Origin: Rhodococcus sp. KRD197 | Lineage (GTDB): Bacteria > Actinomycetota > Actinomycetes > Mycobacteriales > Mycobacteriaceae | Reading direction: 5' to 3' | DNA: 64,000 nt | NCBI RefSeq assembly: GCF_017168235.1 | Contig: NZ_JABFAO010000004.1 | Span: 717,895-781,894, forward strand | Part shown: positions 35,227 through 43,689 of the stretch, piece after piece | Layout: every line of letters starts with the position of its first letter | How positions within the stretch are numbered: the stretch's first letter is position 1 | Program-made: the position numbers and the translations under genes | The notes under the pieces: model-generated | What the model was told of the DNA's origin: nothing | What the model saw: the letters and a program-made list of their open reading frames with translations, nothing else | The model's database searches: none

Positions 35227-35843
35227 CTAATTGCCTGGACGGCGAGTGTCAGCGCAAGGCACAGCATGAACACGGCGATCGCTCCGTCGAACACGCGCCA
35301 CGAGGTAGGCCTCGAAAACAGGGGGCGTAGGAACTGGGCGCCGTATCCCAATGCGCTGAACCAGGCGAGGCTGGCGCCTGCGGCACCCACGCCGAACCAC
35401 AACCGAGTCGTGTCGTAGGTAGCCGCAACGGAACCCAGCAGAACCACGGTGTCCAGGTAGACGTGCGGGTTCAGCCAGGTCAATGCGAGTGCAGTGACGA
35501 TGGCCGTTCCGAGTTGCTTTGTGTGCGCTGTGTTTTCCACTTCCAGAGATGTGTTTCGCATTGCTCGCCGGGCGGACAACGCGGCGTAGGTGAGCAGGAA
35601 GGCCGCTCCGCCCCAGTAGGCGAACTGCAGAAGGCCCGGATTGGTTCGGACGACCAATCCGGCGCCCGCCACTCCGGCGGTGATGAGGATGACGTCCGAT
35701 GTCGCGCAGACCGTCACGACCGCAAGCACGTGTCGCCGAGCGATTCCCTGACGGAGCACGAACGCATTCTGGGCGCCGATCGCAACGATCAACGACAGGC
35801 CGAAGGCGAAACCCGCCATGGACGGCGTCAGTGCTGGATGCAT
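35223..35843 (-). CDS. lysE: LysE-family amino-acid exporter
   Basis: 206-residue membrane exporter of the LysE/ArgO family, which expels lysine/arginine. Family motif GFAFGLSLIVAIGAQNAFVLRQG (key: GAQNAFVLRQGI) lies at about 10-33; the second repeat has TWLNPHVYLDTVVLLG (about 118-135). Six membrane helices. The ATG at 35843 has TAGGTT 7 nt upstream and fits the family length; the longer frame to 35894 is less likely. Divergent from lysG, its LysR-type activator. Confidence 0.92.
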   Translation of the reverse strand: MHPALTPSMAGFAFGLSLIVAIGAQNAFVLRQGIARRHVLAVVTVCATSDVILITAGVAGAGLVVRTNPGLLQFAYWGGAAFLLTYAALSARRAMRNTSLEVENTAHTKQLGTAIVTALALTWLNPHVYLDTVVLLGSVAATYDTTRLWFGVGAAGASLAWFSALGYGAQFLRPLFSRPTSWRVFDGAIAVFMLCLALTLAVQAIS

Positions 35844-35850
35844 GCGATCG

Positions 35851-35856
35851 AACCTA
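35851..35856 (-). promoter_or_regulatory. Leaderless -10 of lysE (TAGGTT)
   Basis: Ends 7 nt before the lysE ATG. Confidence 0.45.
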
Positions 35857-35901
35857 TGCAACCTGGTGGCTACAGTACAGCGAATGATTTTCACGACACG
35901 T

Positions 35902-35907
35902 TAGTAT
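35902..35907 (+). promoter_or_regulatory. Leaderless -10 of lysG (TAGTAT)
   Basis: Ends 5 nt before the lysG ATG. The 69-bp lysE-lysG gap therefore holds two back-to-back promoters. Confidence 0.45.
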
Positions 35908-35912
35908 CTCTT

Positions 35913-36788
35913 ATGACGAACTTCGACCTCGCGCAACTGGAGGCGCTCGCTGCCGTCGTCGAGGAGGGAACGTTCGACGCGGCGGCCCGCAGGCTGCACG
36001 TGACCCCTTCCGCAATCAGCCAGCGCGTCAAGGGCTTCGAAGCCGCTGCAGGAGCAGTGTTGCTGCAGCGGTCGAAACCGGCCCGGATCACCGAAGCCGG
36101 CGTCGCGTATCTTCGCCTGGCTCATCAAGTTCGAGCGTTGATTGCCGAGGTATCGCTCGAGACCGGGGGAGAGGGCGCCGTCACGGTACCGATCGCCGTC
36201 AACGGAGACTCGCTCAACACGTGGGTGCTCCCGGCATTGGCATCGCTGTCCGGGGCGATGACCTTCGACGTACGCCGCGTCGATCAGGACCATTCCGCCG
36301 ACCTGCTGCGTCAGGGAATCGTGATGGCCGCGGTGACCGCGTCGGCCGAACCGGTGCAAGGCTGCTCGGTGACGCGGCTCGGCCTCATGCGCTACCGACC
36401 GATGTGCTCACCGGAGTTCGGAGAAAGGTGGTTTCGGGACGGGACCACATCCGATTCGTTGGCCCACGCCCCGATGCTCGTGTTCGATCGCTCCGATGAT
36501 CTACAGGATCGGTACCTGGTGGAAACGACGGGTGAGCGATGTCGAGCGCGTAGGCACTACGTTCCGTCCTCGGCGGACTTCGCCGAAGCGGTACGTCTGG
36601 GAATCGGGTGGGCGGTGCTGCCGCGGCAGCAGAGCGAACGCTGGGAAGCCACCGGCGAGTTGATCGACATGTTCCCGGGGACCGGCGTCGATGTGACGCT
36701 GTACTGGCAGCAATGGAGTGTGCGGACCGCGGCATTGGAGCGACTGTCGAACGCGATCATCGCCGCGGCATCGACCGAACTCGACTGA
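35913..36788 (+). CDS. lysG: LysR-family regulator LysG/ArgP
   Basis: 291-residue LysR-type regulator. The HTH is at about 3-60 (LAQLEALAAVVEEGTFDAAARRLHVTPSAISQRV), the ArgP/LysG variant with SQRVKGFE. The C-terminal effector domain would bind basic amino acids and activate lysE when they accumulate. Divergent lysE-lysG arrangement as in corynebacteria and mycobacteria (Rv1985c/Rv1986). Confidence 0.93.
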   Translation: MTNFDLAQLEALAAVVEEGTFDAAARRLHVTPSAISQRVKGFEAAAGAVLLQRSKPARITEAGVAYLRLAHQVRALIAEVSLETGGEGAVTVPIAVNGDSLNTWVLPALASLSGAMTFDVRRVDQDHSADLLRQGIVMAAVTASAEPVQGCSVTRLGLMRYRPMCSPEFGERWFRDGTTSDSLAHAPMLVFDRSDDLQDRYLVETTGERCRARRHYVPSSADFAEAVRLGIGWAVLPRQQSERWEATGELIDMFPGTGVDVTLYWQQWSVRTAALERLSNAIIAAASTELD

Positions 36789-36800
36789 CGCGCCAGTGCA

Positions 36801-37718
36801 TCAGCGTGATGCGACCAACGCCCGCCCCAGATCGGTTCCGGAGCGCCACGCACTCTCGATTCTCGGGGCACCACTCGGACACCATTGATCTCCAGCGAAA
36901 CCTATCCGCCGACCCGATGATTCGGTGAGGTGATAGCTGGCGGCGTGGACGGACGACGGCTTGGCGAACGTCCAGCGGTGTGCATACGACCAGACGGGTT
37001 CGGTGGATCCGACGAGAGCGTGAACTGCGGTGACGACCGGCGCAACAGCACGGTTCGGCTCGTCGAGATGGTCTTTGGCCATCTCCGCGGTGGTATGCAC
37101 GACGAGCACAGGAGCGCCGTCACCGCGCCGTGCACCGTCGTCGGCGACGAACTCGAGCACCGGGTGGTCGTTGACGAAAGCGGCGTGCCGAAACGGCAGC
37201 TCCAGCGAATCGAATCCACACACGACAGTGACGACGGGTTGGTACTCGACCGGGTCCGCGACAGCGGACAACCTGGCTGCCTGAGGATCTGGCATGGCCA
37301 ACACGACATCGCCATCCGGCAAGTGGTCGACATTCACCGTCTCGGTGTCGATCTCGGACAGCAGGTTCTGCACCAGCGAGCGAAGACCGTTCGGTGTCGC
37401 CCACCGCATCGGTCCGGTACTCGTCGCCGGTGCCGTGTCGGGTGAGAGGACACCGAACGTGTCCGTCCACGGCCGAGCGATGCCGGCGGCTTCCCATCGC
37501 TGGACCACAGCCTCGAATTCCGGATCGCGAACGGTGAAGTACCCGGCCCCGATATCGACGCGCCGATCGTGCAACAGAGGCGAGGCCATGCGTCCGCCGA
37601 CCGCGCGCCCGCGGTCGAGTACACGGAAGGCAAGGCCGGCGTCACGCAGCACATTTGCGCAGGCGGCGCCGGCGACACCTGCGCCGATGATGGTGATGGC
37701 ATTCGATCGCGTGGTCAC
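36801..37718 (-). CDS. FAD-dependent renalase-like amine oxidoreductase
   Basis: 305-residue flavoprotein. The N-terminal dinucleotide motif is IIGAGVAGAACANVLRDAG at about 8-26, followed by RGRAVGGRMAS and the C-terminal FAD-closing segment GFAGDQWCPSGAPRIESAWRSG (key: FAGDQW...IESAWRSG). This is the NAD(P)/FAD renalase-like family (Rv1432-like/PHA01747-unlike), often of unknown substrate. GTG 37718 was chosen: it lies 6 nt after TACGGT and directly before the Rossmann motif. The gene ends 12 bp from lysG (convergent). Confidence 0.82.
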   Translation of the reverse strand: MTTRSNAITIIGAGVAGAACANVLRDAGLAFRVLDRGRAVGGRMASPLLHDRRVDIGAGYFTVRDPEFEAVVQRWEAAGIARPWTDTFGVLSPDTAPATSTGPMRWATPNGLRSLVQNLLSEIDTETVNVDHLPDGDVVLAMPDPQAARLSAVADPVEYQPVVTVVCGFDSLELPFRHAAFVNDHPVLEFVADDGARRGDGAPVLVVHTTAEMAKDHLDEPNRAVAPVVTAVHALVGSTEPVWSYAHRWTFAKPSSVHAASYHLTESSGRRIGFAGDQWCPSGAPRIESAWRSGTDLGRALVASR

Positions 37719-37724
37719 CTGTTC

Positions 37725-37730
37725 ACCGTA
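37725..37730 (-). promoter_or_regulatory. Leaderless -10 of the renalase-like gene (TACGGT)
   Basis: Ends 6 nt before GTG 37718 and decides that start. Confidence 0.45.
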
Positions 37731-37750
37731 GGCCGCCGACACAACTCGCG

Positions 37751-38908
37751 TCAGAACACCTTTCGGTACAGTTCGGCGATCTCCTCGGCAGTCGGAACGA
37801 CCGGGTTGTTGGACGGGGAACCGGATGCCAGAGCCTGCTGGGCCATCAGCGGGATCAACTCCTCCCAGCGGGAGGCGTCGATTCCATAGGTGCTCGGTGT
37901 CGGTACCTCGACGTCCGCGCACAAGGTGTCGATGAACTCGATCAGCTTCGCCGCCGCGGCCTCGTCGCTGTCCTGACGTTCGGCCGCCCCCAACTGGCGT
38001 GCGCAATCGGCATAGCGGCCGGGCGCACCGGATATCGAGAACCGAGTGACTGCCGGAAGCAACATGGCATTCGAAAGACCGTGTGCCACATGAAAGTGCG
38101 CCCCGATCGGCCGGCTCATTCCATGTACGAGGCACACGCTTGCGTTGGAGAACGCCATACCGGCCTGGGTCGACGCGGTCATCATTGCATCGCGGGCCTC
38201 ACGGTCGGAACCGTCGCGATACGCACGCAGGAGGTATTTCCCGATGGTCTTCATCGCCGACAACGCGAGACCGTCCGAGATCGGATTTGCCTTCGCACTG
38301 ACGTACGCCTCGATCGCATGGGTCAACGCGTCCACGCCGGTGTCCGCGGTGAGTCTGGGCGGCATCGACATCGTGAGTTCGGAGTCGACGATCGATGCGA
38401 TCGGCAGGAACGACAACCCCGGACACAGCATCTTCTCGTCCGTCGCTACATCGGTGATGATGGTGAACTGCGTTGCTTCCGAGCCACTTCCGGCAGTAGT
38501 GGGAATTGCGATGATCGGGAGCGCTGGGCCCGCGTACACGCGCGGAGCCTTGAAGTCGCGCATGACGCCGCCCTGCTCGGACAGCACGGCCAGCGCCTTG
38601 GCTGTATCCATCGGGCTACCGCCTCCGAAACCGATGATCGCGTCGGCGGCGTGGGCTTTGACGGCGTCGATACCCGCGCTCAGTGATTCGGTCGTCGGGT
38701 CCGGGACGGTTTTCGAGAACAACGCAGCCTTCTTGCCGGCTGCCTCCATGATTTTCATCAATCGCTCGGCGCTTCCGTTGCCCACCATGAAAGCGTCGGT
38801 GACCAGAAGTGGACGCTCGACTTTCAGGTCGTTCAATACCGACCCGAGCTCTTCGACGGCGCCTGGTCCGAGTTTCAGGAATCGCGGAAACGAGATGTTG
38901 GCAACCAT
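37751..38908 (-). CDS. Iron-containing alcohol dehydrogenase
   Basis: 385-residue group III (Fe-ADH) dehydrogenase. NAD-binding FGGGSPMDTAKA near 94 and PTTAGSGSEAT near 138 are typical. Metal ligands are the Asp in DTGVDALTHAIEAYV, its following His, and the His residues of HGMSRPIGAHFHVAHG. Likely oxidises primary alcohols or a related lactaldehyde/1,3-propanediol-type substrate with NAD+; substrate not determinable. Preceded by AAAGGAG. It probably forms a catabolic unit with the downstream-encoded aldehyde dehydrogenase neighbour, although a palindromic element separates them. Confidence 0.93.
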   Translation of the reverse strand: MVANISFPRFLKLGPGAVEELGSVLNDLKVERPLLVTDAFMVGNGSAERLMKIMEAAGKKAALFSKTVPDPTTESLSAGIDAVKAHAADAIIGFGGGSPMDTAKALAVLSEQGGVMRDFKAPRVYAGPALPIIAIPTTAGSGSEATQFTIITDVATDEKMLCPGLSFLPIASIVDSELTMSMPPRLTADTGVDALTHAIEAYVSAKANPISDGLALSAMKTIGKYLLRAYRDGSDREARDAMMTASTQAGMAFSNASVCLVHGMSRPIGAHFHVAHGLSNAMLLPAVTRFSISGAPGRYADCARQLGAAERQDSDEAAAAKLIEFIDTLCADVEVPTPSTYGIDASRWEELIPLMAQQALASGSPSNNPVVPTAEEIAELYRKVF

Positions 38909-38925
38909 GCACTACTCCTTTGTAG

Positions 38926-38981
38926 GGCGCTTCGCGCTTGTGCGTGGAAATACGTGGCCTGCCACGTATTTCCACGCACAT
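38926..38981. repeat. Intergenic palindromic element, copy B
   Basis: Perfect 20-bp inverted repeat (38939-38958 with 38961-38980, loop CT), core GTGCGTGGAAATACGTGGC. Flank GGGCGCTTCGCGC at 38925-38937 matches the outer arm of copy A (14,789-14,857). Here it lies between two genes on the same strand (mmsA end, Fe-ADH start), so it would act as a terminator or transcript-stabilising hairpin. Confidence 0.8.
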
Positions 38982-38986
38982 AGGGG

Positions 38987-40477
38987 TCAGGTGTTCTGGG
39001 GGAAGCCGAGGTTGATGCCGCCGTGGCTGGGGTCCAGCCAGCGGCTGGTGACGGCTTTGCCGCGGGTGAAGAAGTGGATGCCTTCGGTGCCGTGGGCGTG
39101 ACTGTCGCCGAAGAGACTGTTCTTCCAACCACCGAAGCTGTAGTAGGCCATGGGGACGGGGATCGGGACGTTGATGCCGATCATGCCGACCTCGACCTCG
39201 TTCTGAAAGCGTCGCGCTGCGCCACCGTCGTTGGTGAAGATGGCGGTGCCGTTGCCGTAGGGGTTCGAGTTGATGAGCTCGAGCGCCTCGTCGTAGGTGT
39301 CGACGCGGACGACGGAGAGGACGGGGCCGAATATCTCGTCGGTGTAGATGGACATGTCCGTCTTCACATGGTCGATGAGGGTGGGTCCTAGCCAGAATCC
39401 GTCAGCTGCGCCGTCGGCCTGAACCGTGCGTCCGTCGACGACGATGGTGGCGCCGTCGGCTTCACCGGCGTCGACGTAGGAGGCGACCTTGTCGCGGTGT
39501 GCCTTGGTGACCAGCGGGCCCATGTCCGAGCCCTTGGTTCCGTCACCGGTTACCAGCGGGATGGTGCGCTCGACGATCTTGGCTACCAGTTCGTCGGCGA
39601 TGTCGCCGACGGCGACGAGTGCGGAGATGGCCATGCAACGCTCACCCGCGGAGCCGAAACCGGCATTCACCATGGCGTCGGCGGCGAGGTCGAGGTCGGC
39701 GTCGGGGAGGACGATGGCGTGGTTCTTGGCACCGCCGAGGGCCTGGACTCGTTTTCCGTGGCTTGTGCCGGTGGAGTACACGTACTGCGCGATGGGGGTG
39801 GAGCCGACGAAGCTGATGGACTTGATCGACTTGTGCTCGAGCAGTTCGTCGACGGCGAGCTTGTCGCCCTGCAGGACGTTGAAGACACCGTCGGGCAGCC
39901 CGGCCTCCTTCCACAGCTCGGCCATCCAGATGGAGGCGGTGGGGTCTTTCTCGCTGGGTTTGAGGACCACGGTGTTCCCGGCGGCGATGGCGATGGGGAA
40001 GAACCACATCGGCACCATGGCGGGGAAATTGAACGGGGAGATGATGCCGACGGGGCCGAGGGGTTGGCGGATGGAGTAGATATCGACGTTGGTGGAGGCG
40101 TTCTCGGTGTAGCCGCCCTTGAGGAGGTGGGGAATGCCGCAGGCGAATTCGACGACTTCTTGGCCGCGGCTGATTTCACCGAGGGCGTCGGAGAGCACCT
40201 TGCCGTGCTCGGCGGTGATGATCTCAGCGAGCTCGCCCTTTTTGGCATTGAGCAGTTCGCGGAAGGTGAACAGCACCGCGGTGCGCTTGGCCAGTGAGGT
40301 GTCGCGCCACGCTGGGAATGCGGCTGCGGCGGAGTCGATGACCGCGCGGGCGTCCTCGACGGTGGCCAACGCCACCTGTCCGGTGACTTCGCCGGTGGCG
40401 GGGTTGGTGACGGGGGCTGTGCGGTCGGAGGTGCCGGCGAACGGCTTCCCGTCCAGCCAGTGAGCGATAGTTGTCAC
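38987..40477 (-). CDS. mmsA: Methylmalonate-semialdehyde dehydrogenase (CoA-acylating)
   Basis: 496-residue aldehyde dehydrogenase. The nucleophile is Cys281 in GERCMAIS. The usual general-base Glu motif is replaced by QALGGAKN at 245-252, the signature of CoA-acylating MMSDH (also IolA). It converts methylmalonate semialdehyde or malonate semialdehyde to propionyl- or acetyl-CoA, in valine, beta-alanine or inositol breakdown. The GTG at 40477 is 6 nt after AAAGGAC; the frame is open to 40534. Divergent from a LysR regulator with a palindrome between, so local control is likely. No mmsB or iol genes are adjacent. Confidence 0.93.
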   Translation of the reverse strand: MTTIAHWLDGKPFAGTSDRTAPVTNPATGEVTGQVALATVEDARAVIDSAAAAFPAWRDTSLAKRTAVLFTFRELLNAKKGELAEIITAEHGKVLSDALGEISRGQEVVEFACGIPHLLKGGYTENASTNVDIYSIRQPLGPVGIISPFNFPAMVPMWFFPIAIAAGNTVVLKPSEKDPTASIWMAELWKEAGLPDGVFNVLQGDKLAVDELLEHKSIKSISFVGSTPIAQYVYSTGTSHGKRVQALGGAKNHAIVLPDADLDLAADAMVNAGFGSAGERCMAISALVAVGDIADELVAKIVERTIPLVTGDGTKGSDMGPLVTKAHRDKVASYVDAGEADGATIVVDGRTVQADGAADGFWLGPTLIDHVKTDMSIYTDEIFGPVLSVVRVDTYDEALELINSNPYGNGTAIFTNDGGAARRFQNEVEVGMIGINVPIPVPMAYYSFGGWKNSLFGDSHAHGTEGIHFFTRGKAVTSRWLDPSHGGINLGFPQNT

Positions 40478-40545
40478 GGTTGTCCTTTGCTCGTGGTGTG
40501 ACCCCAGTCTCGTTCGCATTGTTGTATGTGTCAAAGGTCAAAATC

Positions 40546-40576
40546 GCACTTTCGCGTGCATAAATGCACGCAGTGC
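40546..40576. promoter_or_regulatory. Compound palindrome between mmsA and lysR: likely LysR operator
   Basis: GCACT-TTC-GCGTGCAT-AA-ATGCACGC-AGTGC: inner 8-bp and outer 5-bp arms. It abuts the lysR -10 hexamer (40577-40582), so it covers the -35, fitting negative autoregulation. Confidence 0.6.
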
Positions 40577-40582
40577 TACGGT
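40577..40582 (+). promoter_or_regulatory. Leaderless -10 of the LysR gene (TACGGT)
   Basis: Ends 7 nt before GTG 40590. Confidence 0.45.
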
Positions 40583-40589
40583 TGGTCAC

Positions 40590-41483
40590 GTGTTCAGTGC
40601 CGACCACCTCAGGTTCTTTCTCGAAGTGTCGCGACACGGTCGGCTCAACGAGGCGTCCCGTGCGCTCGGCGTCGACCACACCACGGTGGGCCGTCGCATC
40701 ACCAGCCTCGAGAAATCGGTGGGCGGCAGGTTGTTCGATCGAACCCCCACCGGATGGCGACTCACCGAATCCGGACGACGCCTGGTCGGCTACGCCGAGA
40801 AGGTCGAGTCCACCCTCATCGCAGCTTTCGAGGACCAGACCTCGACGATGGGCTCGTTGACGGGGTCGGTTCGAATAGCCGCGCCCGATGGTTTCGGAGC
40901 CTTCGTGCTCACGCCCAACCTGACACGGTTGCGGCGCATGCATCCCGATCTCGATGTCGAACTCGTCACCGCAACGGAACACAACTCGCTCAGCACAAGG
41001 GAATTCGACGTTGCCGTGACCCTGGAGCAACCGTCGCCGAGGCTCGTGTCGTTTCGCAAACTGGCCACGTACTCCCTACACCTCTACGCGACACGGGCGT
41101 ATCTCGATGCCGCCCCGACGATCACGAAGCTGGACGACCTACGCGCGCACACACTGATCTGGTACGTAGCCGCGCTCCTCGACGTCGAGCCGCTGCGCAT
41201 ACTCGATTCGATCCTCGCCGACGGTCGGGCGCAAATCCAGACCAACAACATCACCGGGCACTGGCTCGCGGCGCGCAGCGGTCTCGGAATCGCCCCGTTG
41301 CCGAGCTACATCGGTGAACCGGACGACTCCCTCGTGCGGGTTGTGCCCGAGCAGTTCTCGATCGAAAGGACCTACTGGGTCGCGGTTCCGCGTGAACTCA
41401 CCGGGCTCGCGCGGGTGAAGGCGGTGAACGACGTGCTGACCGACATCGTCGCCGATGCGCCGCATCTGACGCCCGGCCGTTGA
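40590..41483 (+). CDS. LysR-family regulator beside mmsA
   Basis: 297-residue LysR-type regulator. HTH at about 3-60: HLRFFLEVSRHGRLNEASRALGVDHTTVGRRI (key: GVDHTTVGRRITSLE). The effector domain spans about 90-290. Divergent from mmsA, with an interrupted palindrome that overlaps its own promoter. Probably an activator of mmsA responding to a semialdehyde or related catabolite; this is inferred from position. Confidence 0.9.
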   Translation: MFSADHLRFFLEVSRHGRLNEASRALGVDHTTVGRRITSLEKSVGGRLFDRTPTGWRLTESGRRLVGYAEKVESTLIAAFEDQTSTMGSLTGSVRIAAPDGFGAFVLTPNLTRLRRMHPDLDVELVTATEHNSLSTREFDVAVTLEQPSPRLVSFRKLATYSLHLYATRAYLDAAPTITKLDDLRAHTLIWYVAALLDVEPLRILDSILADGRAQIQTNNITGHWLAARSGLGIAPLPSYIGEPDDSLVRVVPEQFSIERTYWVAVPRELTGLARVKAVNDVLTDIVADAPHLTPGR

Positions 41484-41536
41484 CCTGGTCACCGATCCGT
41501 CAAGGGCGAGCGAGCGAAAACCGGTACCATCTCGCC

Positions 41537-41542
41537 TACGGT
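41537..41542 (+). promoter_or_regulatory. Leaderless -10 (TACGGT)
   Basis: Ends 6 nt before ATG 41549. Confidence 0.45.
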
Positions 41543-41548
41543 GGTGAC

Positions 41549-41797
41549 ATGACTGTGGAAGATTTCGGTGGCCGACGCACACTCTCGGCCGAGGAGCTGC
41601 TCGTGTTGGTCGGGGACTATGCGCTCGTGAACGACATGGGTGAACAGCGTGGGCGTATCGAATCGGTGGCCCAGGAGGGCATGTCGGTGGTGGTGACGGT
41701 GGCGGAAGAAACAGGTCCCGCCGTGATGACGTTCGCGCCCGAGACGCAGGTCACGGTCGAGCCGTACGACGGCGGGAAAGCACCCGTAGTTCCCTGA
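41549..41797 (+). CDS. Small conserved hypothetical protein
   Basis: 82-residue soluble protein, mostly beta strands (ALVNDMGEQRGRIESVAQEGMSVVVTVAEETGPAVMTF), which could form a small barrel. No family recognised. The ATG at 41549 with its own -10 was preferred to the GTG-like start at 41480 that would overlap the LysR gene. Converges on a membrane-protein gene 11 bp away. Confidence 0.65.
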   Translation: MTVEDFGGRRTLSAEELLVLVGDYALVNDMGEQRGRIESVAQEGMSVVVTVAEETGPAVMTFAPETQVTVEPYDGGKAPVVP

Positions 41798-41808
41798 TTC
41801 CCACGCAC

Positions 41809-42366
41809 CTACTGACCACTTCCCGCCGCGTCGATTGTCGTTGCGTCGAGCCGTTTCTGGGCCCGTCGGCGCCGCGCGCGGACGATGACGAAGGTCAAGA
41901 ACGCGAACAACGCAATCGCGAGAACAAACCCCAGGGCGGTTGCCCCGCGGAATCCTGGCGCCTCGGTGTCGAGCGTTCGCTCGCCGGCGTGCGCCGCGTT
42001 GTTGCTACCGAGGACGATCGACAGGGTCAGCAGGTTCGGGGCGGCCACAAGCAAAGCCAGTATCGACAACACGATCGCGCCGATCTTGCCGCCTCGGCGC
42101 TTGCGCACCAGCCACGCTGCTGCGAACAACGCGAGCGGGATCACGGTGCAGACGATGCCGAATGTCAGGCCCCAGAAGATTCCTCTGGTGAACGTCTGGT
42201 CGGCCAGGTTCGCCACACGAATACTCCACCAGCGCGGTAGGAACGCAGACAGGATCAAGTACGCGATCACCAGAGCGACCACGCCGATGGCGATGACGAT
42301 CGCCTTGTTCACCCACCGCGGCCTACCTGTGGTGGAAGGAGCGGGGGAGGTTCCGTCGACTGTCAT
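41809..42366 (-). CDS. Four-helix membrane protein, unknown
   Basis: 185 residues with membrane helices at about 20-41 (AIVIAIGVVALVIAYLILSA), 60-82, 92-113 and 135-158, ending in a strongly basic tail (RARRRRAQKRLD). No family recognised. The ATG at 42366 has TAGGAT 7 nt upstream; the frame is open to 42459. Confidence 0.7.
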   Translation of the reverse strand: MTVDGTSPAPSTTGRPRWVNKAIVIAIGVVALVIAYLILSAFLPRWWSIRVANLADQTFTRGIFWGLTFGIVCTVIPLALFAAAWLVRKRRGGKIGAIVLSILALLVAAPNLLTLSIVLGSNNAAHAGERTLDTEAPGFRGATALGFVLAIALFAFLTFVIVRARRRRAQKRLDATTIDAAGSGQ

Positions 42367-42373
42367 GAGAACG

Positions 42374-42379
42374 ATCCTA
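42374..42379 (-). promoter_or_regulatory. Leaderless -10 (TAGGAT)
   Basis: Ends 7 nt before ATG 42366. Confidence 0.45.
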
Positions 42380-42512
42380 GACGCGTGACTCGTCGTGACA
42401 GCCGCCACATGTGATGGCGCACTCATCTGCATTTCCATCCACGGACGCGTCGGTGACAATCAAGATCATCAGGGCCGGTATGCAGGCCCACGACACCTTT
42501 TCGGGGGAAATC

Positions 42513-42638
42513 ATGGCAATGTTTCTGATGGCAACGGTCGGATTCTTCGGTATCGCTGTGGCGATGCTCAACTCGGGTCGCGACCTCGAGTTCAACAATC
42601 GTCAAATGGCGGGCGTGTATCGGTCTCGCTGGGCGTGA
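42513..42638 (+). CDS. Possible small single-helix membrane protein
   Basis: 41 residues: MAMFLMATVGFFGIAVAML forms one membrane helix, followed by a polar tail (NSGRDLEFNNRQMAG). GGGGGAAA lies 4-10 nt before the ATG, a good ribosome site. The frame is also open upstream to 42411. No homologue is recalled; the hydrophobic helix with a good ribosome site argues for a real small protein. Confidence 0.4.
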   Translation: MAMFLMATVGFFGIAVAMLNSGRDLEFNNRQMAGVYRSRWA

Positions 42639-42678
42639 TCGCGCGCACCCGCCGAGTGGCCACGCAGTCGCAGGTGTC

Positions 42679-42684
42679 TACCGT
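42679..42684 (+). promoter_or_regulatory. Leaderless -10 of cobD (TACCGT)
   Basis: Ends 6 nt before ATG 42691. Confidence 0.45.
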
Positions 42685-42690
42685 CTGGTC

Positions 42691-43689
42691 ATGCACATCG
42701 GCAGGATGACGGGCTCGGGAACGAGATTCCACGCTCGGGCTGCGGGACTGGTCCTCGGGCTTGCGTTGGATCGGATAGTGGGCGATCCCCGCAGGTGGCA
42801 TCCCGTCGCCGGTTTCGGTCTCATCGCTGCGCGCGCCGAGCGCAGTCTTTATCGGGATTCCAGGTGGGCCGGTGTACTGCACACGAGCGCGCTGGTCGGC
42901 GGCACGGTCACCGCGGGTGTGGTGGCCACCGGCATCGCGCGGCGTAGTGGGCTGATCGCCGAGACAGCATTGACCGCCTCGGCAGTGTGGGCGTGCCTCG
43001 GCGGAACGTCGCTCTCGCGAACCGGTGCACGCATGTCCGGCCACCTGACCGACGGTGACATGGCAGCGGCAAGGGCGCTTCTGCCTTCGCTGTGTGGGCG
43101 CGACCCGGACGTACTCGACGCGCAGGGGATCGCGCGTGCGGCGCTCGAATCGGTGGCCGAGAACACCTCCGACGCGACCGTCGGCGTTGTGCTGTGGGGA
43201 GCTGTTGCAGGTGTTCCCGGCGTGGTCGGGTACCGCGCCGTCAACACACTCGACGCGATGATCGGATACCGATCCGAGCGGTACCGGCAGTTCGGGTGGT
43301 GCGCGGCGCGACTCGACGACGTCGTCAACCTGGCCCCCGCGCGCCTGACCGGCGCACTCACCGTGGCACTCGCGCCAGCGGTAGGTGGCAGGCCGTCGGA
43401 CTCGATTCGAGCGTGGCGGGACGACGCGGCACGTCATCCCAGTCCCAACGCCGGTGTCGCCGAAGCCACCGCGGCGGGAGCGCTGGGGGTTCGTCTCGGC
43501 GGGAGAACCGAATACGCCCACGGAATCGAGATCAGACCGACGCTCGGATCCGGCCGTACACCGACACCCTCGGACCTCGACCGCGCAGCGGCGCTGTCCG
43601 TTCTGGTGCAGGTCTCCGCGACGGTGGTCTCAGCGCTTCTTGCCGTAGCGATCGGCCAGGCGGACATCGTTCGCCGTGCTCGGGACTGA
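42691..43689 (+). CDS. cobD: Adenosylcobinamide-phosphate synthase CobD/CbiB
   Basis: 332-residue membrane enzyme of cobalamin synthesis; it joins cobyric acid to the aminopropanol(-phosphate) arm. Family motifs: LDRIVGDPRRWHPV at about 27-40, VAENTSDATVGVVLWGAVAGVPG at about 151-173, YRAVNTLDAMIGY near 177 and a DDVVNLAPARLT segment. Several membrane helices. Orthologous in place to Rv2236c. Its 3' end overlaps the convergent SURF1 gene by 60 bp. Confidence 0.94.
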   Translation: MHIGRMTGSGTRFHARAAGLVLGLALDRIVGDPRRWHPVAGFGLIAARAERSLYRDSRWAGVLHTSALVGGTVTAGVVATGIARRSGLIAETALTASAVWACLGGTSLSRTGARMSGHLTDGDMAAARALLPSLCGRDPDVLDAQGIARAALESVAENTSDATVGVVLWGAVAGVPGVVGYRAVNTLDAMIGYRSERYRQFGWCAARLDDVVNLAPARLTGALTVALAPAVGGRPSDSIRAWRDDAARHPSPNAGVAEATAAGALGVRLGGRTEYAHGIEIRPTLGSGRTPTPSDLDRAAALSVLVQVSATVVSALLAVAIGQADIVRRARD

